A stretch of DNA of 64,000 nt from assembly GCF_019048845.1 (NCBI RefSeq), contig NZ_CP077426.1, positions 2,155,501 through 2,219,500 on the forward strand, in the 5' to 3' direction. The translations under genes and the position numbers were made by a program. The notes below the pieces were generated by a model. It ran no database searches, was not told where the DNA came from, and was given only the letters and a program-made list of their open reading frames with translations. This DNA is from Vibrio mimicus. GTDB taxonomy: Bacteria; Pseudomonadota; Gammaproteobacteria; Enterobacterales; Vibrionaceae. Shown one piece after another: positions 8,181 to 16,947 of this stretch. Every line of letters starts with the position of its first letter. Position 1 is the stretch's first letter.

Positions 8181-9777
8181 AGCGCCCTTCCCTCTCTTTA
8201 TCGAGATACTTCAGGACTTGTTCTGGGGCAATTGCGGGGCTAACCAAGTAGCCTTGCACCATGTCGCATCCCATCTCTTTTAAAATATGATATTGCGGTT
8301 CCGAATCGACCCACTCCGCAATCACTTGCATCGACAAGGACTTAATACTGGAGATCATCGAATTTAAAATTACTGTGCTTGAATCCGACTTACCCAAACT
8401 TTGGATAAATCGGCCATCGATTTTCACAACATCAAATGGAATTTCGCACAAATATTCATATCCCGAATACCCCGTCCCGAAGTCATCTAAAGCACAGCGT
8501 ATTCCTAATGATTTTAGCTTATAAATCTCATGTTTAGCGGCATCAAAATCGGCAATCAAATCGTGCTCAGTGATCTCGACAGAGAGACGATGTAATGCCT
8601 GCTCTGCACCATGTTGCTTGGCAAGTTCTACGATCAACCGATAGCAACTGCCATCAGTCAGCATAGTTCCGGGGATATTCACGCCGACCGTGATGTCCGA
8701 GAGAATTGACTCTTCAGCCATTAAAAAGATCAGAATGTCACGCACCATGACTTCGGTCAGCTCAGGGATCAGATGGTATTTCTCCAAAATAGGAAAAAAA
8801 CGAGCCGGCATTTCATAGAGTCCTCGCCCCAATTCCCGTCTTGCTAACGCCTCAAAAGCAATCACTTCCCCCGATATCATCGATTTTTGAGGTTGATAAA
8901 AAGCACAGAATCGGTGTTGTAACAGATCGCGATAAATACCCAACAGTTGCTTGATCTCATCAACATCGGAGGTTTTACCCAACCAATACAAAGGGAAATT
9001 CTCAAATAAAGAGGGGACATCTAGCGCGGAATGGTGCGATTTCAGCACGGCATCCGACCAAGATTCCATATCTGTCAACCACCAGCGCACGCCATTTGTT
9101 GCGGCTGGCAATAAAGTGTTTTCAAAGTGATCCAGCAGTTTAAATACGCTCTGATACCAAGGGGTTAAGCGATGCATAACCCAAAACCAACACGAACCAT
9201 CTTGATAGAGATTATCCACATCGGGTAATACATCGTTGAGTTGCTGTGAAATGGAATGACGTTGGCTCTCTGTCAGCGATTGGGGCCATTCCATGACCAA
9301 AATGAGATAGGGTTGTTCACGCAGTGACTGCAAAAGGGAAATCTGTTTATCTAGCGCACTCTGCGTTTTTAGCCCCGTGGCCGAATTGAATTCTTGTTGG
9401 CGCTCTTTTTCACTGAAACACTGCAATATGGTCTGTAATAGATAAGTGCGATCCCAAGGCTTGAGGAGGAATTTGTACAATTCACCTTCATTCAGTGCAC
9501 GTGATAACCCATCCATATCCGCCTGCCCCGAGAGGATTAGCGACATAATCTGCGGATAATGACGATTAATTTCGATCACCAGATCCGCCCCATTCATTCC
9601 GGGCATTCGATAGTCGGAGATCACCATCTGTATCGAATGTTGCTTTAACACTTCCAACGCCTCTTGTGCACAAGTTGCGGTATACAGATTTGGAAAATAG
9701 GGGCGAAGTTCCCGTTTCAGTGCATTGAGCACCGCAGGTTCATCATCCACCAATAAGATCTCTCGGCTCGCATACAT
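8167..9777 (-). CDS. Response regulator with EAL c-di-GMP phosphodiesterase domain
   Basis: 536 residues: receiver 6-120 with Asp55 and Lys106; a middle part (about 130-285) that looks like a GGDEF fold without its motif (YQDGSCWFWVM where GGDEF would be); and an EAL domain (about 286-530). Catalytic residues are mostly present: Glu309 of EAL, Asn367, Glu401 and Glu404 (EITE), Asp431-Asp432 (DDFGTGYS), Lys452 and Glu488. The usual AEGVE is AEWVD, a deviation next to the active site. It probably hydrolyses c-di-GMP when phosphorylated or when relieved by its HD-GYP neighbour. The start overlaps the stop of the upstream kinase as TGATG (9775-9779), indicating translational coupling. Confidence 0.93.
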   Translation of the reverse strand: MYASREILLVDDEPAVLNALKRELRPYFPNLYTATCAQEALEVLKQHSIQMVISDYRMPGMNGADLVIEINRHYPQIMSLILSGQADMDGLSRALNEGELYKFLLKPWDRTYLLQTILQCFSEKERQQEFNSATGLKTQSALDKQISLLQSLREQPYLILVMEWPQSLTESQRHSISQQLNDVLPDVDNLYQDGSCWFWVMHRLTPWYQSVFKLLDHFENTLLPAATNGVRWWLTDMESWSDAVLKSHHSALDVPSLFENFPLYWLGKTSDVDEIKQLLGIYRDLLQHRFCAFYQPQKSMISGEVIAFEALARRELGRGLYEMPARFFPILEKYHLIPELTEVMVRDILIFLMAEESILSDITVGVNIPGTMLTDGSCYRLIVELAKQHGAEQALHRLSVEITEHDLIADFDAAKHEIYKLKSLGIRCALDDFGTGYSGYEYLCEIPFDVVKIDGRFIQSLGKSDSSTVILNSMISSIKSLSMQVIAEWVDSEPQYHILKEMGCDMVQGYLVSPAIAPEQVLKYLDKEREGRYANG

Positions 9778-11093
9778 CAGGAGACTCCTTGCGTTCTCAC
9801 CGCGAGTGGCAGCGTAACCAAGACTCGTGTTCCCATGCCTTCCGTTGACATGAGTTTAATTTTGCCATGATGCTCTTCAATAATTTCACGCGAGACGGAC
9901 AACCCAAGCCCTGCCCCATCCCCCACGGTTTTAGTGGTAAAGAAAGGTTCAAATACCTTTTCTAGGTGCTCCGCACTGATCCCTTTACCGTTGTCTTGAA
10001 TGGCCACTTGTACCCGAGGAATGCTCTCTCCAGGCCAACGTACTTCATGAATTTCAATACCAATAAGGCCTTCACGAGCACTAGGGACCGATTGCACCGC
10101 ATTGATGATCAAATTAATGAATACTTGCTGCAGCTTATTGTAAGTGCCACGAATGTAATAAGGCTTATCTGGTACAGGGTAAGTAAAATGCGCGCGGAAT
10201 TTTAAATCCCCGATGATGAGGGCAAGCGCAGAACTCACCACGTCTCGCAAATCAATTTCCGCCAAATTTTCACGGGTGTGAGCGTAGACATTTAGACTCG
10301 AAACAATATTTTTGATCCGCGATAACCCTTCGAGGCTTTCAATTAAAATTGCTTCACTATCAGCAATCATCTCTTGTATCTGAACATCATTAATCTGTTG
10401 GATCTGTGGATGCTGCTTAATCTGAGCCACGTATTCATTCAAGCAGCTGAAGTTACTCATTACAAACCCAAGTGGATTGTTGATTTCATGTGCCACTCCA
10501 GCAGCTAGCTTACCCAAAGAGGCCAATTTTTCTTCTTGCTGTACCTGATGTTTATCGATAACCGCCTTACGAAACTGCAACATGGAGTACAAGGCACTTT
10601 TTGTCACATCAAACAAGGCATACAGTTCATCCCGCTGATGGTGGCTAAAGCCATTCCGTGTAGGGAGCATAATAAGCAGTTGGTAATGCTTCTCTGAGCT
10701 ATGAAATTTCACAACCAAAGCGCTACAAGATTCGGGAAAACAGTCCGCATAGTGCTCCAACCAAACCGACTCTTGTTGCACATCGGGGATGCTGTACCAC
10801 TCTTCTTCGGTCAATCCGGGGAATAATCCATACTCTTGATGGCTATTCGCCACACCACGGCTCTGAATAAGATGCCAATAATCATCCACTTGATGTTCGA
10901 GTAACGCGAGTTGACACTCAGGTACAAGCTCACAGACCGTGCTCATCAAACTATCTAGCTTGCGCTTGGGTTTTACATTTGAAAAGAGAACTTTGAGAAA
11001 GGCCAACAGGGCGAAAGGAATATGCCCTTCCCCCCCATTAACCACCTTATTTTCAGATGAAGCCCAGTGTTTATTCACCATACCGCCCACCAT
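9777..11093 (-). CDS. Soluble sensor histidine kinase (GAF-like N-terminus)
   Basis: 438 residues with no membrane segment. The N-terminal ~190 residues look like a poorly conserved sensory (GAF-like) domain; I cannot name its ligand. The H box AAGVAHEINNPLG places the phospho-acceptor at His202; the ATPase domain shows NLIINAVQS, DNGKGIS and GDGAGLGLS. The start abuts the stop of the preceding kinase (TAA then ATG at 11093). A second in-frame ATG at 11081 has a better G-rich ribosome site and may be the true start. It is one of two consecutive kinases in the operon and probably phosphorylates one or more of the neighbouring receivers or feeds the Hpt protein. Confidence 0.9.
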   Translation of the reverse strand: MVGGMVNKHWASSENKVVNGGEGHIPFALLAFLKVLFSNVKPKRKLDSLMSTVCELVPECQLALLEHQVDDYWHLIQSRGVANSHQEYGLFPGLTEEEWYSIPDVQQESVWLEHYADCFPESCSALVVKFHSSEKHYQLLIMLPTRNGFSHHQRDELYALFDVTKSALYSMLQFRKAVIDKHQVQQEEKLASLGKLAAGVAHEINNPLGFVMSNFSCLNEYVAQIKQHPQIQQINDVQIQEMIADSEAILIESLEGLSRIKNIVSSLNVYAHTRENLAEIDLRDVVSSALALIIGDLKFRAHFTYPVPDKPYYIRGTYNKLQQVFINLIINAVQSVPSAREGLIGIEIHEVRWPGESIPRVQVAIQDNGKGISAEHLEKVFEPFFTTKTVGDGAGLGLSVSREIIEEHHGKIKLMSTEGMGTRVLVTLPLAVRTQGVS

Positions 11094-12413
11094 TTACATC
11101 GCTTTGGGTTCGGTATTACCTACCGTTTCGGGACTCGGATTAACCGGTAAACGAATGGTAAATTCGCTGCCTTTACCTACTTCACTCGCCACACTGATGG
11201 TGCCATTGTGTTTATTAATAATTCCGTAAGAAACAGACAACCCTAAGCCAGTACCAGAACCAACCGGTTTTGTGGTAAAGAAAGGCTCAAAAATACGCTC
11301 GCGGATCTCTTCAGGTATTCCGCAACCAGTATCTTGAATTCTTATCTCGACAAAATCCGCATTGGTGGCTTGTAAGGTGATCCCAATGACGCCCTCACCT
11401 TTAATTGCATGACTCGCGTTCACCAGAATATTGAGCAACACCTGATTGATTTGCATGGGCTGGCAATACACATCTGGCACATTCGGCGAATAGTGTTTTT
11501 CCACCGTGATGTTGTACTTGATTTCGTTGTTAATGATTTTAAGTGTGGACTCAATACAGTTTTCTAAATTGGCATAGCTCCACTCTGAGCGATCCACGTG
11601 TGAGAATTCTTTGAGGTTTTTCACGATCGACATCACGCGTGAAGAGCCTTCAAGTGATTCAGTGATCAGCTCCGCCGTATCTTCCAAAATAAAATCCACT
11701 TGTCCTTGCTTGAGGATTTTTTGGCACGAATCAATCAGCGCAGCATCCTGACCTTGACCTATGGTTTGAGTAATGCTCTTCAGCACTTTCTCTAAACTGC
11801 TGAAGTAATCACTTAAGGTTTGCAGGTTGGAAGTAATAAAACCGACTGGGTTATTGATTTCATGGGCAATACCGGCGGAAAGCTGGCCAATCGAGGCCAT
11901 TTTTTCCGACTGGATTAACTGCCCCTGCGCATCTTCGAGTTTTTTGATCAACACTTTTTGAGCTTGATGCTCTTCTTCAAGCTTTTGCGAAACCCGCTTT
12001 AGCTCCAGTTGTTGGCTGGCTTGAATAGTCACGTCATAAACACATAAGCAGACGTGCTCTATTGCGCCATCTTCACTGTGAATCGGGATCACTTCGAGAT
12101 CCTGATACATTTTGTCTTCTTCACCAGAGACGGGGCGAGAGCTTTTAAAAGGTAGCAAATGTGGTTTTTGCTCCCAACTACTGAAACTGGAGGATTCAAT
12201 GACCAGAGCCGTATCAATTTTGCGCTTTAAGTAGTCAGCCGATTCAGGAAACAGATCGAGAATATTTTTTCCCTGCATCGCCTCCCCATCAAAAATGACT
12301 CGTGACTCAAAATACTCGTTCACTTTAACGATCACATAATCATTTCGCACGATACACAGCGCAAAAGAGAGTTGATCCAATAGCTCTGAGAGCAACAAGC
12401 GACTCTTGGCCAT
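11094..12413 (-). CDS. Soluble PAS-type sensor histidine kinase
   Basis: 439 residues, no membrane helix. A PAS-like domain at about 8-130 ([19 protein letters not shown]), a short coiled coil, the H box [14 protein letters not shown] with His184, and a complete HATPase ([38 protein letters not shown]). The kinase core resembles that of the next gene, suggesting an old duplication. It is preceded by the CheC-like gene with a 10-base gap and followed directly by the second kinase. The signal is unknown; a cytoplasmic cue is implied by the lack of membrane segments. Confidence 0.92.
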   Translation of the reverse strand: MAKSRLLLSELLDQLSFALCIVRNDYVIVKVNEYFESRVIFDGEAMQGKNILDLFPESADYLKRKIDTALVIESSSFSSWEQKPHLLPFKSSRPVSGEEDKMYQDLEVIPIHSEDGAIEHVCLCVYDVTIQASQQLELKRVSQKLEEEHQAQKVLIKKLEDAQGQLIQSEKMASIGQLSAGIAHEINNPVGFITSNLQTLSDYFSSLEKVLKSITQTIGQGQDAALIDSCQKILKQGQVDFILEDTAELITESLEGSSRVMSIVKNLKEFSHVDRSEWSYANLENCIESTLKIINNEIKYNITVEKHYSPNVPDVYCQPMQINQVLLNILVNASHAIKGEGVIGITLQATNADFVEIRIQDTGCGIPEEIRERIFEPFFTTKPVGSGTGLGLSVSYGIINKHNGTISVASEVGKGSEFTIRLPVNPSPETVGNTEPKAM

Positions 12414-12423
12414 ACCCGTATCC

Positions 12424-13008
12424 TTACATCAACAGTTCATCAAGATGCGCAAACACCTTCTCCAATTCATTATCGGCAAAACAGATAATGGTTTTGGCAG
12501 AAAAAGATGCCTTCTCAATGAGGAAGTTGATTTCCATAATTAACGACAACCGCCATTGCAACAGCGGCAAAGGTTGATGCTTGGGATCAAAAAGCACAGG
12601 TGGTTGAATCTTTGTTTTCAACTCAATCTGTTGGCATAGCCCTTTTAAACTTGCCCCAGACAGGATGTTGGAGATATCTAAAATACTCTCTTCAATGCTC
12701 ACTAACCCGTCCGCCATACCTTTGGTGTGGTTGAGATCATTGACCACTTGCTCACAGCCAATTCGACTCATTAGGGTAATCAGTTCACCATCCATCCCTC
12801 CATAAAAGGATTGTCTTGTGTAGTAATAATCTTCGGCATACGACTGCAAAGCACGCATATCTTCTTCCGTGGCAACACGGATATTCGGCACAGAGATAGT
12901 GACGTGCAGATTGAGCAAGGTCGCAAGCTTACTGGCCGCTCTCCCCATTGAGATGTTCATGAATTCCTGCAATGCGTCTTTGTGGTCTGCGGAAAGTACT
13001 ATGGTCAT
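12424..13008 (-). CDS. CheC-like receiver phosphatase
   Basis: 194 residues with two copies of the CheC/CheX/FliY active-site pattern (D/S-xxx-E-xx-N-x22-P). The first is exact (Asp11, Glu15, Asn18, then Pro after 22 residues); the second (Glu107, Asp111, Asn114, then Pro after 22) has Asp in place of the Glu. Family members dephosphorylate CheY-type receivers. The start overlaps the stop of the CheY-like gene by four bases (ATGA), so the two are made together and CheY-like is the obvious substrate. Outside a chemotaxis operon this points to a phosphate-sink or signal-termination step in the local relay. Confidence 0.85.
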   Translation of the reverse strand: MTIVLSADHKDALQEFMNISMGRAASKLATLLNLHVTISVPNIRVATEEDMRALQSYAEDYYYTRQSFYGGMDGELITLMSRIGCEQVVNDLNHTKGMADGLVSIEESILDISNILSGASLKGLCQQIELKTKIQPPVLFDPKHQPLPLLQWRLSLIMEINFLIEKASFSAKTIICFADNELEKVFAHLDELLM

Positions 13009-13370
13009 AGCAGTCCTGCCTCATGAAGTGTCTGTTCCAGTTGTGCCGGATCGAGTGGCTTTTGTAAAAAGTTCAGTGCGCCTAATTCACGGACTCGCTG
13101 CTGAACTAAAGGTTGAATATCGGCACTAATCACAATGACTAAGCATTTAGCATCAATGCTGTGAAAATGTTCCAATACTTGTATACCATCCATTTCTGGC
13201 ATAGTGAGATCCAAAAACATCACATCGGCAAGACCATTGTTGTAATGCTCCACCGCTTCTTTGCCATTTTGTGCTTCGGTAATTTCCACATCCCAACCGG
13301 GTGGAATCGACCTAATCACGGACTTTCGCGACATTTTTGAATCATCTGCTACCGTTAGCCGAATCGCCAT
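13005..13370 (-). CDS. CheY-like single-domain response regulator
   Basis: 121 residues, a lone receiver domain: the acidic pair in VADDSKMSRK, phospho-acceptor Asp in VMFLDLTMPEMDG (about residue 56), the Ser/Thr switch in VIVISAD, and Lys in NFLQKPLDP. It has no output domain, so it acts by protein contact or as a phosphate shuttle to the Hpt protein encoded two genes upstream. The SRKS pattern after the acidic pair is characteristic of receivers paired with CheC-like phosphatases. It lies in the middle of the operon and overlaps the CheC-like gene. Confidence 0.92.
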   Translation of the reverse strand: MAIRLTVADDSKMSRKSVIRSIPPGWDVEITEAQNGKEAVEHYNNGLADVMFLDLTMPEMDGIQVLEHFHSIDAKCLVIVISADIQPLVQQRVRELGALNFLQKPLDPAQLEQTLHEAGLL

Positions 13371-13404
13371 AAATTCACTCCCTTAAAATGCAGTAATTCA
13401 CTGA

Positions 13405-14547
13405 CTAAACAGGAAAAAACTGTTCTTCTAGATCCTTGAGCACACCTTGTATCGGTTCTGGGGCGTTTTGCACAAGTTGTCGGTAATCACTGATTTTCCG
13501 ACAGTTTTCAATCTGATTCGCCAAGCTTGAAAGACTACCAAGCTGTTCTAAATGTTCGCCGCTAAACGTTGTCAATCTTTGGTTGAGAATGATATCTCCT
13601 ATATCAATATCGTAGCCCCACATAATCAGTATGTATGCCGATATCACATCACAATCGGCATACCCTGATTGCAGGTGGTAGTAATCCATAAATTCTTTTT
13701 TGCTTGCGCCATCTTCTAACAACAGAATTTTCCCAATCGATGTCAGCAGGTTAGCTACAAAAACGCGGTCTTGATCTTGGCGTGAATACCCCATTGCTCT
13801 AACCAAGGCTCGTGCAATTGAACTCGATTTAAATGCACAATCTGCCACCCATTGATGATCTTCTGCTGAATTCGAATTACTGGGATGAATGGCCAATAAG
13901 GAGATAGCGATCGATTCCACCAACACGGCGCCTAAACGCGCAACGGCTTCGTTGAGCAAGTCAGTATTACGGCGAAAACCAAAATAAGAGGAGTTGGCGA
14001 TTTGAATGATCTTCGCGGCTAACACAGGTTCATGCACTATGGTTTCGGCAATCGCATCCATACTGCAGTTAGGGGAAGCTATCACCTGCTGTAGTTTGCG
14101 AACAGAATTGGGCAAAATCGGAATATCTTCCAACGCACCGAGCCGTTTACGACATTCAAAATTGAACGGCATTTGGTAGAGCCGCTCCATACATACAAAC
14201 AGATGCTCAAAATCTTCGTGAGTAAAAGGTTTAGGCAATACAAATTGTGCGTAGGCGTGCGCTTTACGTGGCAGTTCTTGCGTGGTATCTCCGGTCAACA
14301 GTACCCGCAATGTCTGCGGGCTGCGGGCACGAACTTCGGTCAGCAGTGCTTCCCCATTTTTACCAGGCATCAAGAGATCAGAAATCACCACACTAGGCGC
14401 GTCATCCCCATTGATCACCCACTGAGTGGCATCCTCAACCAAAATGAGCTCCCAATGAGGTCGCATACGTCGGATCATTCGACCCAATGCTTTGAGCATA
14501 AAATCGTCATCGTCTACACAGACGACTTTCATCGCTTCTACAGTCAT
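13405..14547 (-). CDS. Response regulator with HDOD output domain
   Basis: 380 residues: receiver 4-125 with Asp57 region (VVISDLLMPGKNG) and Lys in FVLPKPF; HDOD domain at about 140-345 (IPILPNSVRKLQQVIASP, AAKIIQIANSSYFG, LGAVLVESIAIS). HDOD domains are non-catalytic relatives of HD hydrolases found in signalling proteins, where they act by protein contacts. The first ATG overlaps the stop of the Hpt gene by four bases. Together with the degenerate HD-GYP protein this operon encodes two HD-fold outputs that lack enzyme residues. Confidence 0.92.
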   Translation of the reverse strand: MTVEAMKVVCVDDDDFMLKALGRMIRRMRPHWELILVEDATQWVINGDDAPSVVISDLLMPGKNGEALLTEVRARSPQTLRVLLTGDTTQELPRKAHAYAQFVLPKPFTHEDFEHLFVCMERLYQMPFNFECRKRLGALEDIPILPNSVRKLQQVIASPNCSMDAIAETIVHEPVLAAKIIQIANSSYFGFRRNTDLLNEAVARLGAVLVESIAISLLAIHPSNSNSAEDHQWVADCAFKSSSIARALVRAMGYSRQDQDRVFVANLLTSIGKILLLEDGASKKEFMDYYHLQSGYADCDVISAYILIMWGYDIDIGDIILNQRLTTFSGEHLEQLGSLSSLANQIENCRKISDYRQLVQNAPEPIQGVLKDLEEQFFPV

Positions 14548-14921
14548 CTACTACTCGCTTTTTGCTGGTCTATATAGATGGCTATCTGGTTAAGCACATC
14601 ACGACTACACTTGCACAACTCCGAAATCTGAACCAAGTAATCTCCCTGCCACTGCGGATCAGCCGCCGTTTTCATCTCTAATTGGAAACAAAGATCAGAC
14701 AATACGTCACTACCAATGAATCGCGCCGATGATTTCATGCTGTGCACTAATCGATGCAGCTCACTCACCGACTGCGTTGTCGCGGTTGCCTGTAACTTGG
14801 GCAGCTGAGACTGCATGGTCTCTTGATAGCTGATCAGCATAGGCTCCACGAGATCACTCCCGACCATCTTGGCAATAGTAGGAATATTAAAGGCACAGTT
14901 CCGATCCATCTCTGTTCTCAT
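14544..14921 (-). CDS. Histidine phosphotransfer (Hpt) protein
   Basis: 125 residues forming a single Hpt four-helix domain, with phospho-acceptor His60 in the motif LVHSMKSSARFIGS (HxxKxxA). First gene of the eight-gene minus-strand operon that ends at 6837. Free-standing Hpt proteins shuttle phosphate between receivers, here probably between the CheY-like, HDOD, EAL and HD-GYP receivers of the same operon. None of the kinases encoded here is a hybrid kinase, so the donor receiver must be one of the stand-alone ones or come from elsewhere. The operon promoter should lie in 14922-15100; I could not pick boxes with confidence. Confidence 0.9.
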   Translation of the reverse strand: MRTEMDRNCAFNIPTIAKMVGSDLVEPMLISYQETMQSQLPKLQATATTQSVSELHRLVHSMKSSARFIGSDVLSDLCFQLEMKTAADPQWQGDYLVQISELCKCSRDVLNQIAIYIDQQKASSR

Positions 14922-15156
14922 TCCAACGTTAGGGTTGCGATATAAACCAATGTCTTAACTCAAGTGTAGTCCAATATTGAACTCGTCAATGACAGAGATG
15001 GGCAGTTTTAGTTTTAAAGTTAACAATAAACCTGTGCTTTAACGGTGCTTTTCCAAACTCAATCTTGAGTAGGGTTCTGCTTCAAGGTTTGCTAGAATGC
15101 CGCTCTTCAAAACACCATCCCCAAATGAATCAGCGGATGGATGATGCGATTGAGTT

Positions 15157-16146
15157 ATGCCGAACCACGGAGATTTTTTGTTGAATACCCAACAGCTTTC
15201 AGCGATGACACCTGCTGATATTGAATGCGCAGCGCAGTTACTTAAGCAAGGCCAACTGGTTGCGATACCGACCGAAACCGTCTATGGATTGGCGGCCGAT
15301 GCCACCCAACCTGAGGCAGTGAAACAAATTTTTAGCGCAAAAGGTCGCCCAGCCAATCATCCGTTAATCGTTCATTTAGGTTCGGCAGAACAACTTTGCG
15401 ATTGGGCAACCGATATTGCTGACGAAGCCTATCAATTAGCGCAAGCATTCTGGCCAGGGCCACTCACCATGTTGCTGCCCAAAGCGGAGCATGTGTCACC
15501 GGTAGTAACGGGCGGCTTAGAAACGGTTGGATTGCGTGTTCCGGCGCATCCTGTTTTGTTGGAGATACTAAAAGCGCATCATCTAGCCGTGGCCGCTCCA
15601 TCTGCCAATCCATATAAAAAACTCAGCCCAACCTCTGCTCAGCAAGTATTAGATGGCCTCAATGGCAAACTGGCAGCGGTATTGGATGGCGGTGAATGTC
15701 AGCATGGTTTGGAATCCACGATTGTTGATTTAACCAGCAAACCAATTCGCGTACTCCGTGCTGGCCCAATTACCGCCAGTGAACTCAGCGCCGTGTTAGG
15801 TCAAGAAGTGCTGCAGCCACAAGTTCACCAAGTGGCGGTTCCGGGCAACGTGGATAGCCACTATCAACCGAAAACGCGCCTGCGGGTCATTGACAATGTA
15901 CAGAATGAGCTCGCGACCCAAGCCAGTGATGTAAAAATTGCTCTGCTCCATCTTTCTGAGCAGCAAGCTAACGAACAGCGTTTACTGAAACCGATGCCGC
16001 AGGACGCTAAAGCCTATGGGCAAGCGTTATATCGCTCTCTGGCCGAAGTGGACAAATGGGGTGTAGATGAAATTTGGTTAGAGCGCCCACCACAAGGTGA
16101 AGCGTGGCTCGCCGTACATGACCGTCTGCGCCGCGCTGCCAGTTAA
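15157..16146 (+). CDS. Threonylcarbamoyl-AMP synthase, Sua5 type
   Basis: 329 residues: a YrdC/Sua5 domain (about 20-205; GQLVAIPTETVYGLAADA, SAKGRPANHPLIVHLG, LAVAAPSANPYKKLSPTSA) followed by the C-terminal Sua5 domain (about 235-325) missing from the short E. coli TsaC. The enzyme makes threonylcarbamoyl-adenylate from threonine, bicarbonate and ATP for the t6A37 modification of ANN-reading tRNAs. The listed ATG has a weak ribosome site, while GGAG at 15169-15172 is well placed for in-frame TTG codons at 15178 and 15181, giving a start MNTQQLSA; the true N-terminus may thus be eight residues shorter. Monocistronic by position. Confidence 0.92.
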   Translation: MPNHGDFLLNTQQLSAMTPADIECAAQLLKQGQLVAIPTETVYGLAADATQPEAVKQIFSAKGRPANHPLIVHLGSAEQLCDWATDIADEAYQLAQAFWPGPLTMLLPKAEHVSPVVTGGLETVGLRVPAHPVLLEILKAHHLAVAAPSANPYKKLSPTSAQQVLDGLNGKLAAVLDGGECQHGLESTIVDLTSKPIRVLRAGPITASELSAVLGQEVLQPQVHQVAVPGNVDSHYQPKTRLRVIDNVQNELATQASDVKIALLHLSEQQANEQRLLKPMPQDAKAYGQALYRSLAEVDKWGVDEIWLERPPQGEAWLAVHDRLRRAAS

Positions 16147-16172
16147 GCCAAAGCGGTTGAAGGGCAAAATCC

Positions 16173-16200
16173 AAAATTGTCACAATTTTTGTGAGCTCAC
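16173..16200. promoter_or_regulatory. Two adjacent palindromes after the Sua5 gene
   Basis: AAAATTGT-C-ACAATTTT (16173-16189) is a perfect AT-rich palindrome followed by a short T run, a weak terminator candidate for the Sua5 gene. It is directly followed by the perfect 10-base palindrome GTGAGCTCAC (16191-16200). The rest of the 263-base gap up to 16409 contains no gene I can support and presumably holds the promoter of the next gene. Confidence 0.4.
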
Positions 16201-16409
16201 TCAGCAAACTGGACAAGCAAATGCAAAGGTTGGCAACGAGGTGCTTGGTTTTATTGATGCGCATCCCCATTGATGTTGACAAAGCTGGTGAAAAAAACGT
16301 GCTTTTCAATCGTACTTTTAATAAAGATTGATGCACCGCAATGCGCCAACTCGGCAGCCAGATTAATTAATAGCTTCTGTTTTGAAGCACCACCGATAGG
16401 ATTTGTAAG

Positions 16410-16898
16410 ATGTCTGATGTTTCTACCACCGTCGATTTTGCCACCCAAACCGTACAACCTGTAGTTGAGTCAAGCGGCTCCATTTGGGGTTATGTGGTCG
16501 GCGGGATCGTCATCGTGATTGCTGCAGGTTACTTTGGTTTTAGAAAAATCAACAAACCTGCGTTTATGATTAAGCAACTGCGCAAACGCAACCAAAAAGA
16601 GATGAAAAAGCATGGCGTGGAAAGCGCGGAAGCCATGGGCGATCTCGACTTAGTGTTGGATGCCGTTGAAGCATATGCCACTGAGAAAAAAATGAAAGGC
16701 ACCGAAATGGTGAAACTACTTGCGCCACTCAATGATGCTAACAAAATCAAATCAGCCAGCGATTTCTACCATGCAATGTCGTTCATCGCAAAAAGCATTG
16801 ATAACCAAGCTCTAGCGAAAAATCTGATCAACAAATCTAAGCAAGTGAAATCGAGTTCAGCTTTGATGGCTGGTCTGCTAAAGCGTGCGGGCATTTAA
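16410..16898 (+). CDS. Unrecognised single-span membrane protein
   Basis: 162 residues. A short N-terminal segment (1-24), one strong membrane helix (about 25-44, WGYVVGGIVIVIAAGYFGF), then a basic stretch (KQLRKRNQKEMKKH) consistent with a cytoplasmic C-terminus, and about 100 helical residues. I do not recognise the family. It stands alone between the Sua5 gene and a convergent AraC gene and is closed by a clear intrinsic terminator at 16921. Codon use looks like that of its neighbours. Confidence 0.8.
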   Translation: MSDVSTTVDFATQTVQPVVESSGSIWGYVVGGIVIVIAAGYFGFRKINKPAFMIKQLRKRNQKEMKKHGVESAEAMGDLDLVLDAVEAYATEKKMKGTEMVKLLAPLNDANKIKSASDFYHAMSFIAKSIDNQALAKNLINKSKQVKSSSALMAGLLKRAGI

Positions 16899-16920
16899 TC
16901 TCGGCACTCCATACTTCAGG

Positions 16921-16944
16921 AGCCACCTTAGGTGGCTCTTTTTA
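16921..16944 (+). terminator. Intrinsic terminator
   Basis: AGCCACC (16921-16927), loop TTA, GGTGGCT (16931-16937), then CTTTTTA: a short GC-rich stem and T run on the plus strand, 22 bases after the stop of the membrane-protein gene. It also lies just beyond the end of the convergent AraC gene. Confidence 0.9.
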
Positions 16945-16947
16945 TTT

